DNA of 64,000 nucleotides from Enterococcus casseliflavus NBRC 100478. GTDB lineage: Bacteria; Bacillota; Bacilli; Lactobacillales; Enterococcaceae. Position 1 is the first letter of the stretch; every line of letters begins with the position of its first letter. The position numbers and the translations under genes are program-made. The DNA lies in the NCBI RefSeq assembly GCF_001544095.1, contig NZ_BCPT01000005.1, forward strand, positions 124,001 to 188,000, in the 5' to 3' direction. Under the pieces are notes generated by a model. It did no database searches. It was not told the DNA's origin and saw nothing but the letters and a program-made list of their open reading frames with translations. Shown one piece after another: positions 53,870-61,764 of the stretch.

Positions 53870-55273
53870 ATGATGGATAGAAAAAAAGCGTCCTGTACCA
53901 CTTTACTAGTAGGAAAAAAAGCATCGATCGACGGCTCGACCATGATTGCCCGCAATGAAGATTCTGGAAGCGGTTCGGAACCGCAAAAATTCGTCGTCAT
54001 CACTCCAGAACAGCAAGGAAATGAATTTTACGCCGTTTTAAGTGACTGTCGAATCAGTTTGCCAGCAAAATCATTACGCTATACTTCAACCCCTGAAGCA
54101 GATGAATCGCAAGGAGTTTGGGCAGCTTCAGGAATCAATGAAGAAAATATCGCCATGACTGCAACAGAAACGATCACAACCAATTCACGCGTTTTGGCTA
54201 TTGATCCATATGTGGAAGATGGTATCGGGGAAGCTGATTTCGTCAGCATCGTACTGCCTTACATCCATTCCGCTAAAGAAGGTGTTTTACGCTTAGGGGA
54301 ACTCTTAGAAACCTATGGAACCTATGAAGCCAACGGGATCGCTTTTTCTGATGCCGAGGAAATCTGGTATATGGAAACCATCGGTGGACATCACTGGGCA
54401 GCTGTTCGCATACCAGATGATGCCTATGTCGTGGCACCAAATCGCTTAAACATTGATCACTTCGATTTCGCCTCAGAAATGACGTTGTGTTCGCAGGATC
54501 TCGAACAGTTGATTGAAGACTATCAATTAAATCCTGATTTTGAAGGGATTAATCTACGCCATATTTTTGGCAGCTCCTCAGAAAAAGATACCCGTTACAA
54601 TAACCCGCGGGCATGGTACATTCAAAAACACTTTAGCGGAACAGCCGCTGAACCGATCGATCAAGAGCTCCCGTTTGTATGCTACCCAAAACAAAAGCTA
54701 TCCGTGGAAGATGTAAAATGGGCATTGAGCTCCCACTTCCAAAATACGCCTTTTGACCCTTACGGTACAGGGAGCGAGACACAAAAAACACAATTCCGAT
54801 CGATTGCTCTCAATCGCAACCAGCAAGTCCATATTTTACAGATCCGCAACCACGTGCCCGCAGCAATCGCTGGCATTCATTGGCTTGCCTTTGGCCCCAA
54901 TACCTTCAATGGCGTTGTGCCCTTTTATGCAGCTATCACTAAGACCCCACTTGGCTATTGTGATACGACAAAGACCTACGATCCATCAAATAGCTATTGG
55001 TTAGGACGCACCTTGGCGTTGATTGGAGACAGCGACTACGATCGCTATAGTGATCTTGCCAACCGTTTTGAAATGGAAACGATGGCGGCTTGTCGCCGCA
55101 TCCAACAAGAAACTGATCGTAAAGCTTCCGTTGACAAGCAGCCTACTCGTCTGCTTGAAGAAGCCAACGCTGAGATGGCCGAACTGTATTTAAAAAATGC
55201 AACAACGTTACTAGGAAAAATGGTGGAGTCTGGCAGTAATAAAATGGCCTTGCGTTTTTCTTTAGCCGATTAG
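53870..55273 (+). CDS. pepD: C69-family dipeptidase (PepD)
   Basis: A 467-residue Ntn-type dipeptidase. The N-terminal region SCTTLLVGKKASIDGSTMIARNED holds the catalytic cysteine (Cys9), which becomes N-terminal on processing; GVWAASGINEENIAMTATET, WYMETIGGHHWAAVRIPDD and YVVAPNRLNIDH are family segments. It cleaves a broad range of dipeptides in the cytosol. Start at the first ATG, 53870, behind AAGGAGTGTTGGA. Single gene; no clear terminator. Confidence 0.93.
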   Translation: MMDRKKASCTTLLVGKKASIDGSTMIARNEDSGSGSEPQKFVVITPEQQGNEFYAVLSDCRISLPAKSLRYTSTPEADESQGVWAASGINEENIAMTATETITTNSRVLAIDPYVEDGIGEADFVSIVLPYIHSAKEGVLRLGELLETYGTYEANGIAFSDAEEIWYMETIGGHHWAAVRIPDDAYVVAPNRLNIDHFDFASEMTLCSQDLEQLIEDYQLNPDFEGINLRHIFGSSSEKDTRYNNPRAWYIQKHFSGTAAEPIDQELPFVCYPKQKLSVEDVKWALSSHFQNTPFDPYGTGSETQKTQFRSIALNRNQQVHILQIRNHVPAAIAGIHWLAFGPNTFNGVVPFYAAITKTPLGYCDTTKTYDPSNSYWLGRTLALIGDSDYDRYSDLANRFEMETMAACRRIQQETDRKASVDKQPTRLLEEANAEMAELYLKNATTLLGKMVESGSNKMALRFSLAD

Positions 55274-55354
55274 TCAATCGCTGAAAATAAAAGGATTAAC
55301 AAAAACTTTACATGGAATTGCAGCAATCTAAACATTGCTCTCCTATACTAAAGA

Positions 55355-55436
55355 TACCAATTCGTTTTCTTTTTCCTTGCTGGTACAAATCAAGCAATTG
55401 ATTTGTACTAGTCCCCCTATTGAAGATCAATTGGTA
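55355..55436 (+). other. Structured leader before the 56-residue protein gene
   Basis: Outer arms TACCAATT (55355-55362) and AATTGGTA (55429-55436) enclose a hairpin TACAAATCA AGCAAT TGATTTGTA (55384-55408). A TATACT at 55344-55349 would start the RNA at the outer arm. The ribosome site follows directly. No known riboswitch class is recognised. Confidence 0.5.
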
Positions 55437-55458
55437 AAAACCGTTGGGAGGAATGAAC

Positions 55459-55629
55459 ATGACTACAAGCATTTATCGGACTGTCACCAACGAAATTGTT
55501 AAAGGTGAGATCATCAAGAGCAAGAGTCAGCAAGATATGCTGATCATTCAAGACAAAGAAGGTTATTTCCATGTCGTTGAACCAATCCCCGTTACTACTG
55601 CAATGACTCCCCGCACGACGAAAGACTAA
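55459..55629 (+). CDS. Small uncharacterised protein, 56 residues
   Basis: Starts MTTSIYRTVTNEIVKGEII behind GGGAGGAATGAAC; a beta-rich small protein (DMLIIQDKEGYFHVVEPIPV) with no cysteine and no membrane segment. Family unknown. A structured leader lies upstream and a strong terminator directly downstream, so it is an independent small gene. Confidence 0.75.
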   Translation: MTTSIYRTVTNEIVKGEIIKSKSQQDMLIIQDKEGYFHVVEPIPVTTAMTPRTTKD

Positions 55630-55690
55630 AAAACCACTGGCGATCAGAAAGAATACAGGATCTTTCTGATCGCTCAGTGGGTTCTTTTTT
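55628..55690. terminator. Bidirectional terminator between the 56-residue gene and malY
   Basis: ACCACTG.CGATCAGAAAGA / TCTTTCTGATCG.CAGTGGGT with A and T runs on both ends. Confidence 0.92.
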
Positions 55691-56849
55691 ATGTCAAACT
55701 CAATGTGAATCGCTTCAAGCCATCAATGAGTTTTTCTCGCGAACAGCCAATGTTTAGGCGCAAAAAATTTCTCCCCTCTTTCCCATAGATCTCTCCTGAC
55801 ATAATCGCGACTTTCCCCTTTCGAATCATTCGTTGCTGCAATTCCGCCATCGTTAAACCCAGTGCTGTACAATCAATCCACATAAGATACGTGGCTTCGC
55901 TTTTCGTGACCACGAGTTCTGGGTGATGTTCCTGTAAATAAGCGATCACATAAGCAATGTTACCATCAAGATAGTCATTGAGCTGATCCACCCACTTACT
56001 TTCATTATCGTAGGCAGCAATTGTTGCGGTCATGCCAAAAATACTGGTGGAGCTCAACCCATCGGCTTCTTTTAACTGAGTTAAGAAGCGCTCACGCAAC
56101 TTGGGATCAGGAATGATTCCATAAGAATAAATCAACCCTGGGAAATTAAATGTTTTACTTCCCGAAGTAACAAGGGCTACATTTTCTTGCAACAAATCAA
56201 TGATCGGTTGATGCTTTTGTCCTTTTCTTACAATGTCCATATGGATCTCATCAGAAATGATAAATACATCATGGGTTTTCGCCAATTCGATGATTCGTTG
56301 CAACTCATCCTTTTGCCAGACTCTCCCAGTTGGGTTATGAGGACTACAGAGGAGAAGAACTTTATTTTCAGGCTGTGCCATCAATCTTGTTAGCTCTTCG
56401 AAATCAATGCGATACGAGTTCGCATCATAGATGAGTGCATTAGGTACGATTTTTCTTTTGTTCTCTTTGATCATTTTATAAAACGCATCATACGCTGGCG
56501 TCTGAATAATGATCCCATCTCCTGGTTCACTGAGTAGGGTGACGAGCTGTTTAACGCTATACATAACGGAAGGACTGTAGACCAGCCAATCGCTTTTGAT
56601 CATGCTGTTAAAACGTTCAGAATACCATTTGCAGACCGCTTGCTTGAATTCATTATGATTCCAACGTGTATACCCAAAAACCGGGTGCTGCATCCGCTTG
56701 ATAAGTGCCGCTTCAACTGCAGCTGGCACCTTGAAATCCGTATCGGAAATCGTAAATGGCAACAAGTTTTTTTCACCAAAACGGTCTTCAACATAATCCC
56801 ATTGAGTACACTGGGTTCCTTTACGATTGATTGGTTCATCAAAAAACAT
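55689..56849 (-). CDS. malY: PatB/MalY-type PLP C-S lyase/aminotransferase
   Basis: A 386-residue fold-type I PLP enzyme of the MalY/PatB group, which cleaves cystathionine and similar C-S bonds. PLP contacts are LCSPHNPTGRVW, ISDEIHMDIV and the lysine of TSGSKTFNFPGL. E. coli MalY is both a beta-cystathionase and a modulator of the maltose regulon, and pairs with MalX as here. Start at ATG 56849, eight bases after AGGAG; a GTG nine bases earlier is too close. Thirty bases after malX. Confidence 0.88.
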   Translation of the reverse strand: MFFDEPINRKGTQCTQWDYVEDRFGEKNLLPFTISDTDFKVPAAVEAALIKRMQHPVFGYTRWNHNEFKQAVCKWYSERFNSMIKSDWLVYSPSVMYSVKQLVTLLSEPGDGIIIQTPAYDAFYKMIKENKRKIVPNALIYDANSYRIDFEELTRLMAQPENKVLLLCSPHNPTGRVWQKDELQRIIELAKTHDVFIISDEIHMDIVRKGQKHQPIIDLLQENVALVTSGSKTFNFPGLIYSYGIIPDPKLRERFLTQLKEADGLSSTSIFGMTATIAAYDNESKWVDQLNDYLDGNIAYVIAYLQEHHPELVVTKSEATYLMWIDCTALGLTMAELQQRMIRKGKVAIMSGEIYGKEGRNFLRLNIGCSREKLIDGLKRFTLSLT

Positions 56850-56879
56850 TTTCTTCACTCCTACTACTTGACAATTTTG

Positions 56880-58442
56880 CTAAAGAATCGCATCAAGTTG
56901 ATTTCTGACTGTTGTTACTTTCGTTCCAATGATTACTTGCACGTTAGTATCATCTAAGTGAACGACCCCAAGCGCACCTAGTTTTTTCAGCCGTTCATCA
57001 TCAACCAATGTACCATCGTTTAGAACGAGGCGTAGCCGTGTAATGCAATTGTCTAAAGAATCAATATTGCTTGCTCCCCCTAAAGCTGCCAAAATACCAT
57101 GGGCATCATAGCCACTCTTTCCAGAATAGGTCATTTCCTCTTCCAACTCATTCGTTTGATCACTGTTCTCTTCTCTACCAGGTGTCTTCAAGTTCTTGCG
57201 AAGGATTACTGTTTTAAAAACAAAGTAATAAAGGGCAAACCAGCAAGCTCCTACAATCAGAACGAGCCACCATTTTGTATATGCGCCTTGCATCACGCCA
57301 AAGATAAGAAAATCAAGCACGCCCCCATCGGTATTTCCAATCGTGACACCTAATAGACTCATTACCATAAATCCAGCACCTGTCATGATGACATGAAAAA
57401 TCCATAATAAAGGGCTGATGAATAAGAATAAAAATTCGATTGGTTCAGTAATTCCTGTCACAAAAGTTGCAATGACGCCTGAAATCAATAAACCTTTTAT
57501 TTTTGAACGATTTTCAGGTTTTGCCGTGTGGTACATAGCTAATGCTGCTGCCGGTAAGCCAAACATGAAGGTTGGCATCTTCCCTTGAGACAAGAACGCA
57601 GTTGCACTTGGTGAGATGCTCAAGCCGTTTTGTAATTCCGCATAAAAAATATTCAACGCCCCAAAGACTTGCTGACCATCGATCAGCTGACTTCCCCCGG
57701 CTTCGGTAAAGCGAATCATGGAAACCAAAATATGGTGTAATCCAAATGGCAGTAACAAGCGCTCACCTGAACCAAATAAGAACGGACCGAAAGGACCAGC
57801 TTGTTGGATCAAATGTCCGATTCCTGTGATGATCATAGCAAACAACGGCCAAATCATCGGAATGATCACCCCGACCATAGCTAAAGTAAGCGAGGTGATG
57901 ATTGGAACAAAACGTGCTCCTGAAAAGAATGCAAAACTATCTGGCAATTGAAAATGGTAGAAGCGCATATGCAATTTATAAACGATCAATCCTGCGATAA
58001 TACCTCCTAGAACACCCATTGATAATGTTTGAATGCCAAAAACGATCTCTTGCCCTGCTTCTCGTAGTTGATCTGCAGCAGCTAATTGATTCGTTTCTTG
58101 CAAATAAAAATTGATGGATAAATGCATCACGACATAGCCCACAAAGCCTGAGAATGCCGCAACTCCCTTCTCTTTTCTTGCTAGACCTAAAGGAATCGCC
58201 ATCGCAAACATGACGGGTAAGTAACTAAAGGCAAACCCACCGATCGTTGACATGAAACGAAAAACCACTTGGAGCCAAGGGGCACCTAAAAATGGGAAAA
58301 CGTCGATCGTTGAAGAAGATGAAAATGAACTACCAATCCCTAAAAATAAACCCATGAATGCGAGTAAAGCGACTGGCAACATAAATGTTTTCCCAAGTCC
58401 TTGAAAAATTTCCATCCAGCTTGCTTTCTTTCCTTTTTGCAT
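56880..58442 (-). CDS. malX: PTS EIICB component, MalX-like (glucose/maltose family)
   Basis: A 520-residue phosphotransferase-system permease. The IIC domain (residues 1 to about 410) has about ten membrane segments and the signatures GSGERLLLPFGLHHI and GITEPIEFLFLF; after a polar linker the IIB domain carries the phosphorylated cysteine in DNCITRLRLVL. No IIA domain, so it must borrow one. Closest in layout to MalX and glucose-type EIICB. The cre site in its promoter predicts glucose repression. First gene of malX-malY; start at 58442 behind AGGAGGAAATGAT. Confidence 0.92.
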   Translation of the reverse strand: MQKGKKASWMEIFQGLGKTFMLPVALLAFMGLFLGIGSSFSSSSTIDVFPFLGAPWLQVVFRFMSTIGGFAFSYLPVMFAMAIPLGLARKEKGVAAFSGFVGYVVMHLSINFYLQETNQLAAADQLREAGQEIVFGIQTLSMGVLGGIIAGLIVYKLHMRFYHFQLPDSFAFFSGARFVPIITSLTLAMVGVIIPMIWPLFAMIITGIGHLIQQAGPFGPFLFGSGERLLLPFGLHHILVSMIRFTEAGGSQLIDGQQVFGALNIFYAELQNGLSISPSATAFLSQGKMPTFMFGLPAAALAMYHTAKPENRSKIKGLLISGVIATFVTGITEPIEFLFLFISPLLWIFHVIMTGAGFMVMSLLGVTIGNTDGGVLDFLIFGVMQGAYTKWWLVLIVGACWFALYYFVFKTVILRKNLKTPGREENSDQTNELEEEMTYSGKSGYDAHGILAALGGASNIDSLDNCITRLRLVLNDGTLVDDERLKKLGALGVVHLDDTNVQVIIGTKVTTVRNQLDAIL

Positions 58443-58473
58443 ATCATTTCCTCCTAACACTTTTATCTCTTAA

Positions 58474-58502
58474 AATGTAAACGATATCAAGAAGGCTTAC
58501 AA
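58474..58502 (-). promoter_or_regulatory. malX promoter
   Basis: Minus strand TTGTAA, 17-base spacer, TACATT. The cre site overlaps the -10 and spacer. Confidence 0.65.
58476..58489. promoter_or_regulatory. CcpA cre site of malX-malY
   Basis: TGTAAACGATATCA fits TGWAANCGNTNWCA at every position and lies inside the malX promoter. Confidence 0.88.
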
Positions 58503-58519
58503 TACAGTTCCCCAAAGAA

Positions 58520-58551
58520 GAATGACCATTCACAAAATGGAATGGTCATTC
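58520..58551 (-). terminator. Hairpin at the end of the rpiR gene
   Basis: Perfect 11-bp stem GAATGACCATT / AATGGTCATTC, overlapping the stop codon; followed by TTCTTTGGG, a poor T tract, so an attenuating or stability role is also possible. Confidence 0.6.
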
Positions 58552-59331
58552 AGGATCAAGTCCTGCTTCGATTTGATTGGCGTATTGAATAATTAAAATA
58601 TCCAGTAACGCCGCTAAGGAGATCCGCGGGCTCAAATCGACTTCATGATGATTAATCGCTGTCATTTCAACAGGAAAAGAGAAGGTGGCAAGCTTTTCTA
58701 ACGTGCTTTTTGGTTGACCAATACAGGCTAAAATCGGCACGCCTCTTTGTTTCAAACGAGTAGCATAATTTAGCATCCCGATCGTTTCTCCACTATGACT
58801 AATAAAAAGAGCTAAATCATTTTTTGATAGTTGGTTCGCGATGGTTGTCAATTCATCCCAATCCGTTGATGCACCCACTGTTTTACCTAAAAAGCGCAAT
58901 TTTCGACTTGCAGATAATGCGACCGGCGCACTTTGCCCTAAAGCGAAAAATTCGATTCGTTGTGCTTGCTGCAGCATTTCCACGGCACGCTGAAAGTCAG
59001 CTTCTTCAATCATTGATAAGGATGTCGTCAGCTGGTCAATCATTTGCTTGATCAGTGGGGATAAGCCAAGAGAGGCTTGGGTAGCAGACTCGTTTCTTTC
59101 AAGGCTTTGATAACTTTTCAATGAAAATTTGAATTCTTGAAAACCCGTAAAGCCAAGCTTTTTCGCCATTCGACTGATCGTTGCTTGACTAGTATAGGTT
59201 TGAGAAGCTAACTCATCGGCCGTCATTTCCGAAACTTTCTCAGGCGCTCTCAAACAATAGTTAAGGACGGTTCGTTCTACTCGGTTTAGCTCAGGGATTT
59301 TGTATTGGATTCGTTTGTATAAATGGTTCAT
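58546..59331 (-). CDS. RpiR/MurR-family sugar-phosphate regulator
   Basis: A 261-residue regulator with an N-terminal helix-turn-helix (TADELASQTYTSQATISRMAKKLGFTGFQEFK split over residues 38-70) and a C-terminal SIS domain (FFALGQSAPVALSASRKLRFLG, ALFISHSGETIGMLNYATRLKQRG) that binds a phosphosugar. It lies directly upstream of malX-malY and on the same strand, so it probably controls them, in place of the LacI-type MalI of E. coli. Start 59331 after GAGGAGAAGCAGGTG. Confidence 0.9.
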   Translation of the reverse strand: MNHLYKRIQYKIPELNRVERTVLNYCLRAPEKVSEMTADELASQTYTSQATISRMAKKLGFTGFQEFKFSLKSYQSLERNESATQASLGLSPLIKQMIDQLTTSLSMIEEADFQRAVEMLQQAQRIEFFALGQSAPVALSASRKLRFLGKTVGASTDWDELTTIANQLSKNDLALFISHSGETIGMLNYATRLKQRGVPILACIGQPKSTLEKLATFSFPVEMTAINHHEVDLSPRISLAALLDILIIQYANQIEAGLDPE

Positions 59332-59446
59332 CACCTGCTTCTCCTCTCTACTGTTTCTTTATTCTTCTCCTCTCCACTATGCTTCATTTACTCATTATAC
59401 CTTCCATCAAGAAAAGTACCAACTGATGATGAAGAACTTGACAGCA

Positions 59447-59482
59447 AAAAAGTGACTCACCAGGTAAAAGGTGAGCCACTTC
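59447..59482 (-). terminator. Terminator of the 60-residue protein gene
   Basis: AAGTGGCTCACC / GGTGAGTCACTT (one G-U pair) followed by six T on the minus strand. Confidence 0.88.
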
Positions 59483-59502
59483 TTCTATTTTCTCTCTATC
59501 TA

Positions 59503-59685
59503 TCATTTTTGCGCAGTCAATTCTGTAAACTCTTGCCCATTGCCATAGTCACTTTCTTTTGAGGGTTGCTTTCCAGATATTCGTTGTCGGCAACTGACAA
59601 GTTTATTTTCGACATATTCCATTGTATTGGCGGCGAACATTACTACATTTGCTAGACCTTTGATCAAGGGATCGTTTGGTTCCAT
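59503..59685 (-). CDS. Small uncharacterised protein, 60 residues
   Basis: MEPNDPLIKGLANVVMFAANTMEYVENKLVS pattern (split here for description) gives an amphipathic helical first half and a polar, Ser/Lys-rich tail. No family recognised. GGGGG lies eight bases before the ATG and a strong terminator follows the stop, which supports a real gene. The promoter is not clear. Confidence 0.6.
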   Translation of the reverse strand: MEPNDPLIKGLANVVMFAANTMEYVENKLVSCRQRISGKQPSKESDYGNGQEFTELTAQK

Positions 59686-59862
59686 CCTCTATTCCCCCAT
59701 TTCCTTCACGTGTAAGTTGTTACTGACACTTCCTTAACAATGAATATAGACGAGGTACCTTAAATCAAACTAAAAGAGGACCAACACTACGAAAAGCAAA
59801 GCAGACTAGTTTCCCTTTCTGGTAAAATATGGTACATGTAGTAGGAAAGGATGATCAATCTC

Positions 59863-60516
59863 ATGATAAAAACCTTAGTGGTGGCTAGCCACCCAGATTT
59901 CCACAACTCTCTTTCCCAACGTTTTTTCAGTGAAAGTGCCAAACTTTCTAATGTCACCATACACTTTCTTGATGATTTTTCTGACTTTTCCCTTGCCGAT
60001 GAACAGGCGCTGCTGCATAACTGTGACCGTTTGGTTTTACAATTCCCCTTATATTGGTACAGTGTTCCAGCAAAAATGAAAGCTTGGATCGATACGGTTT
60101 GGGAAAATTGCGCGCCTGCTTTGATGGGAAAAGAAATTAGTTTCGCCGTTTCTACTGGTGTTGCTGCCAAAGAATTTCAGTTAGGTGGTCGAGAAAATAC
60201 GACCTTTAACGAAATTTTGCATCCACTCGTACTGATGGCAAAAAAACACCAAATGACCGTGTTACCCATCGTTGTCCTTGACCAACTGATGTATAAAACG
60301 GAAAAAGAAAAGCGTGCCTTTGTCATTGCCTATCAGCAATTATTATCGATGCCCGCTCCCTTTACGTTTGACCAAAAGCAACAATGGTTTGCTGAGAAAC
60401 TGGCACATTTGGTTTCTAAAAAACCGCAGCTTTCTCCTTTGCTATCCCTGTTGCAGGAAAACCATGAAACATTGAACGAATTAGAAGATGCTTTAGCTGA
60501 ATTGGAGGTGCTTTGA
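59863..60516 (+). CDS. Flavodoxin-fold NAD(P)H oxidoreductase (YwrO/KefF-like)
   Basis: A 217-residue flavoprotein of the NQO/KefF/YwrO type. TLVVASHPDFHNSLSQRFF is the FMN/FAD phosphate loop; FQFPLYWYSVPAKMKAWID-type sequence (LQFPLYWYSVPAKMKAWID) is the family hallmark; STGVAAKEFQLGGREN completes the flavin site. It reduces quinones with two electrons. The C-terminal 45 residues are an extra helical extension. Start at 59863; the ATG at 59851 touches the AAGG ribosome site. Confidence 0.88.
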   Translation: MIKTLVVASHPDFHNSLSQRFFSESAKLSNVTIHFLDDFSDFSLADEQALLHNCDRLVLQFPLYWYSVPAKMKAWIDTVWENCAPALMGKEISFAVSTGVAAKEFQLGGRENTTFNEILHPLVLMAKKHQMTVLPIVVLDQLMYKTEKEKRAFVIAYQQLLSMPAPFTFDQKQQWFAEKLAHLVSKKPQLSPLLSLLQENHETLNELEDALAELEVL

Positions 60517-60689
60517 TGAGGCATGATTGGCTAACACCGCTGATAGAACAATCCATTCAAGAAACCACTGATTACCATGAAAAAGCATTTTTGCAAGAGC
60601 TGGGACAGTTGTTGCAGCAGCAAGAAACCCGCATCGAATTGAAACAAGGAGAACTTGACGGGAAGTTGTGGAACCCTAGTGAATGGTAA
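60516..60689 (+). CDS. Small protein, 57 residues, coupled to the oxidoreductase
   Basis: ATG at 60516 overlaps the oxidoreductase stop (TGATG) and has TTGGAGGTG upstream, so it is translated by coupling. The protein begins MRHDWLTPLIEQSIQE and ends GKLWNPSEW; it is acidic and helical with a QLLQQQETR coiled-coil-like stretch. No family recognised. Context suggests a partner or regulator of the flavoprotein, perhaps one contributing to the flavin or dimer site. Confidence 0.75.
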   Translation: MRHDWLTPLIEQSIQETTDYHEKAFLQELGQLLQQQETRIELKQGELDGKLWNPSEW

Positions 60690-60709
60690 GGAATAATTTT
60701 CAACGCAAG

Positions 60710-60764
60710 AAAAAGCTTTGGTCCCACCCAGCCTTAAAAATACTGGGTGTTGCCAAAGCTTTTT
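60710..60764. terminator. Bidirectional terminator between the 57-residue gene and dat
   Basis: AAAAAGCTTTGG / CCAAAGCTTTTT outer stem and ACCCAG / CTGGGT inner stem. Confidence 0.9.
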
Positions 60765-60785
60765 CAGGTGGTTTCTATTGCATAA

Positions 60786-61643
60786 TCACAATGAATCGCT
60801 TTTATTCTTTGTGGCAGCGATATACGCTGCTTGCAATTGTTTCGTGATTGAACCCAATACGCCAGTGCCAACGGGTTTCCCATCAATGGCAACGATCGGA
60901 ACGATTTCCCAAACTGAGTTGGTCAAGAAACACTCTTGCGTGTTGCGTAGTGCCTCAATCGGGACGGGTTCTTCTCGATAGGGAATTTCTAATTGGCGAC
61001 ACAACTGAAGGACCTTCAATTTCGTGATTCCCGGTAACACCAAACGCCCATCCGGATGAGTATAGACGATCCCATCAATGACAAACCAGAGATTGGATGC
61101 AGATGCTTCTGTAAAAAAGCCATCTCGTTGCAGTATTGCATCATCGAAGCCAGCTTCGATCGCTTGATCCAGCGCCAAAAGATTCCCTAACAAACTCAAT
61201 GATTTGATATCACAATGCAACCAGCGTTCATCAGGAAGAACGGTTGCCGAAAGCCCAGCTTGCTGCATTTCATCTGGTCGTTCAAAGGGGATCACATTTG
61301 CCGTCACCACCCCTTTGACCGATCCAGCTGGTGGAAACTCGTGATTTCTCGGAGAAGCGATTCCTCGGGTGATCTGAAGATAGATTTCTCCTTCTGTGAT
61401 TCCTTCAGTCTTAATGAGTAACTTTAGGTTTTCAGTCAATTGGGGAATCGAATAGGGTAACGTTAGCTTAATTTTTTGTGCACTGCTTTCCAATCGAGCC
61501 ATATGCTCCGCTAACATAAAACAGTGGCCATTATATATTCGGATAACTTCATAGATCCCATCACCATACTGATAGCCACGGTCTTCGATATCAATTCTCA
61601 CTACCTCTCGATCAACGATCTGATCATTCCACAAAATCTTCAT
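60786..61643 (-). CDS. dat: D-amino acid aminotransferase
   Basis: A 285-residue fold-type IV PLP enzyme. Lys147 in HCDIKSLSLLGN is the PLP lysine; DRGYQYGDGIYEVIR and DAILQRDGFFTEASASNLWFV are characteristic of D-alanine transaminase rather than branched-chain enzymes. It interconverts D-alanine and D-glutamate for wall synthesis, and so complements murI. Start 61643 behind AGGAGTGAGTAA. Single gene with terminators on both sides. Confidence 0.93.
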   Translation of the reverse strand: MKILWNDQIVDREVVRIDIEDRGYQYGDGIYEVIRIYNGHCFMLAEHMARLESSAQKIKLTLPYSIPQLTENLKLLIKTEGITEGEIYLQITRGIASPRNHEFPPAGSVKGVVTANVIPFERPDEMQQAGLSATVLPDERWLHCDIKSLSLLGNLLALDQAIEAGFDDAILQRDGFFTEASASNLWFVIDGIVYTHPDGRLVLPGITKLKVLQLCRQLEIPYREEPVPIEALRNTQECFLTNSVWEIVPIVAIDGKPVGTGVLGSITKQLQAAYIAATKNKSDSL

Positions 61644-61719
61644 TTACTCACTCCTATCGTCGTTTTCGTTTCAATCAGTATAGCATGAGTCTTTGTACCG
61701 TGCTATGTGTCATCTAAAA

Positions 61720-61760
61720 CAAAAAACTTGCTGATGAAGATTTCTTCAACAGCAAGTTTT
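61720..61760 (-). terminator. Terminator of the AI-2E-family transporter gene
   Basis: AAAACTTGCTG / CAGCAAGTTTT outer stem with TGAAGAAATCTTCA inner pairing and six T on the minus strand. Confidence 0.88.
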
Positions 61761-61764
61761 ATTG

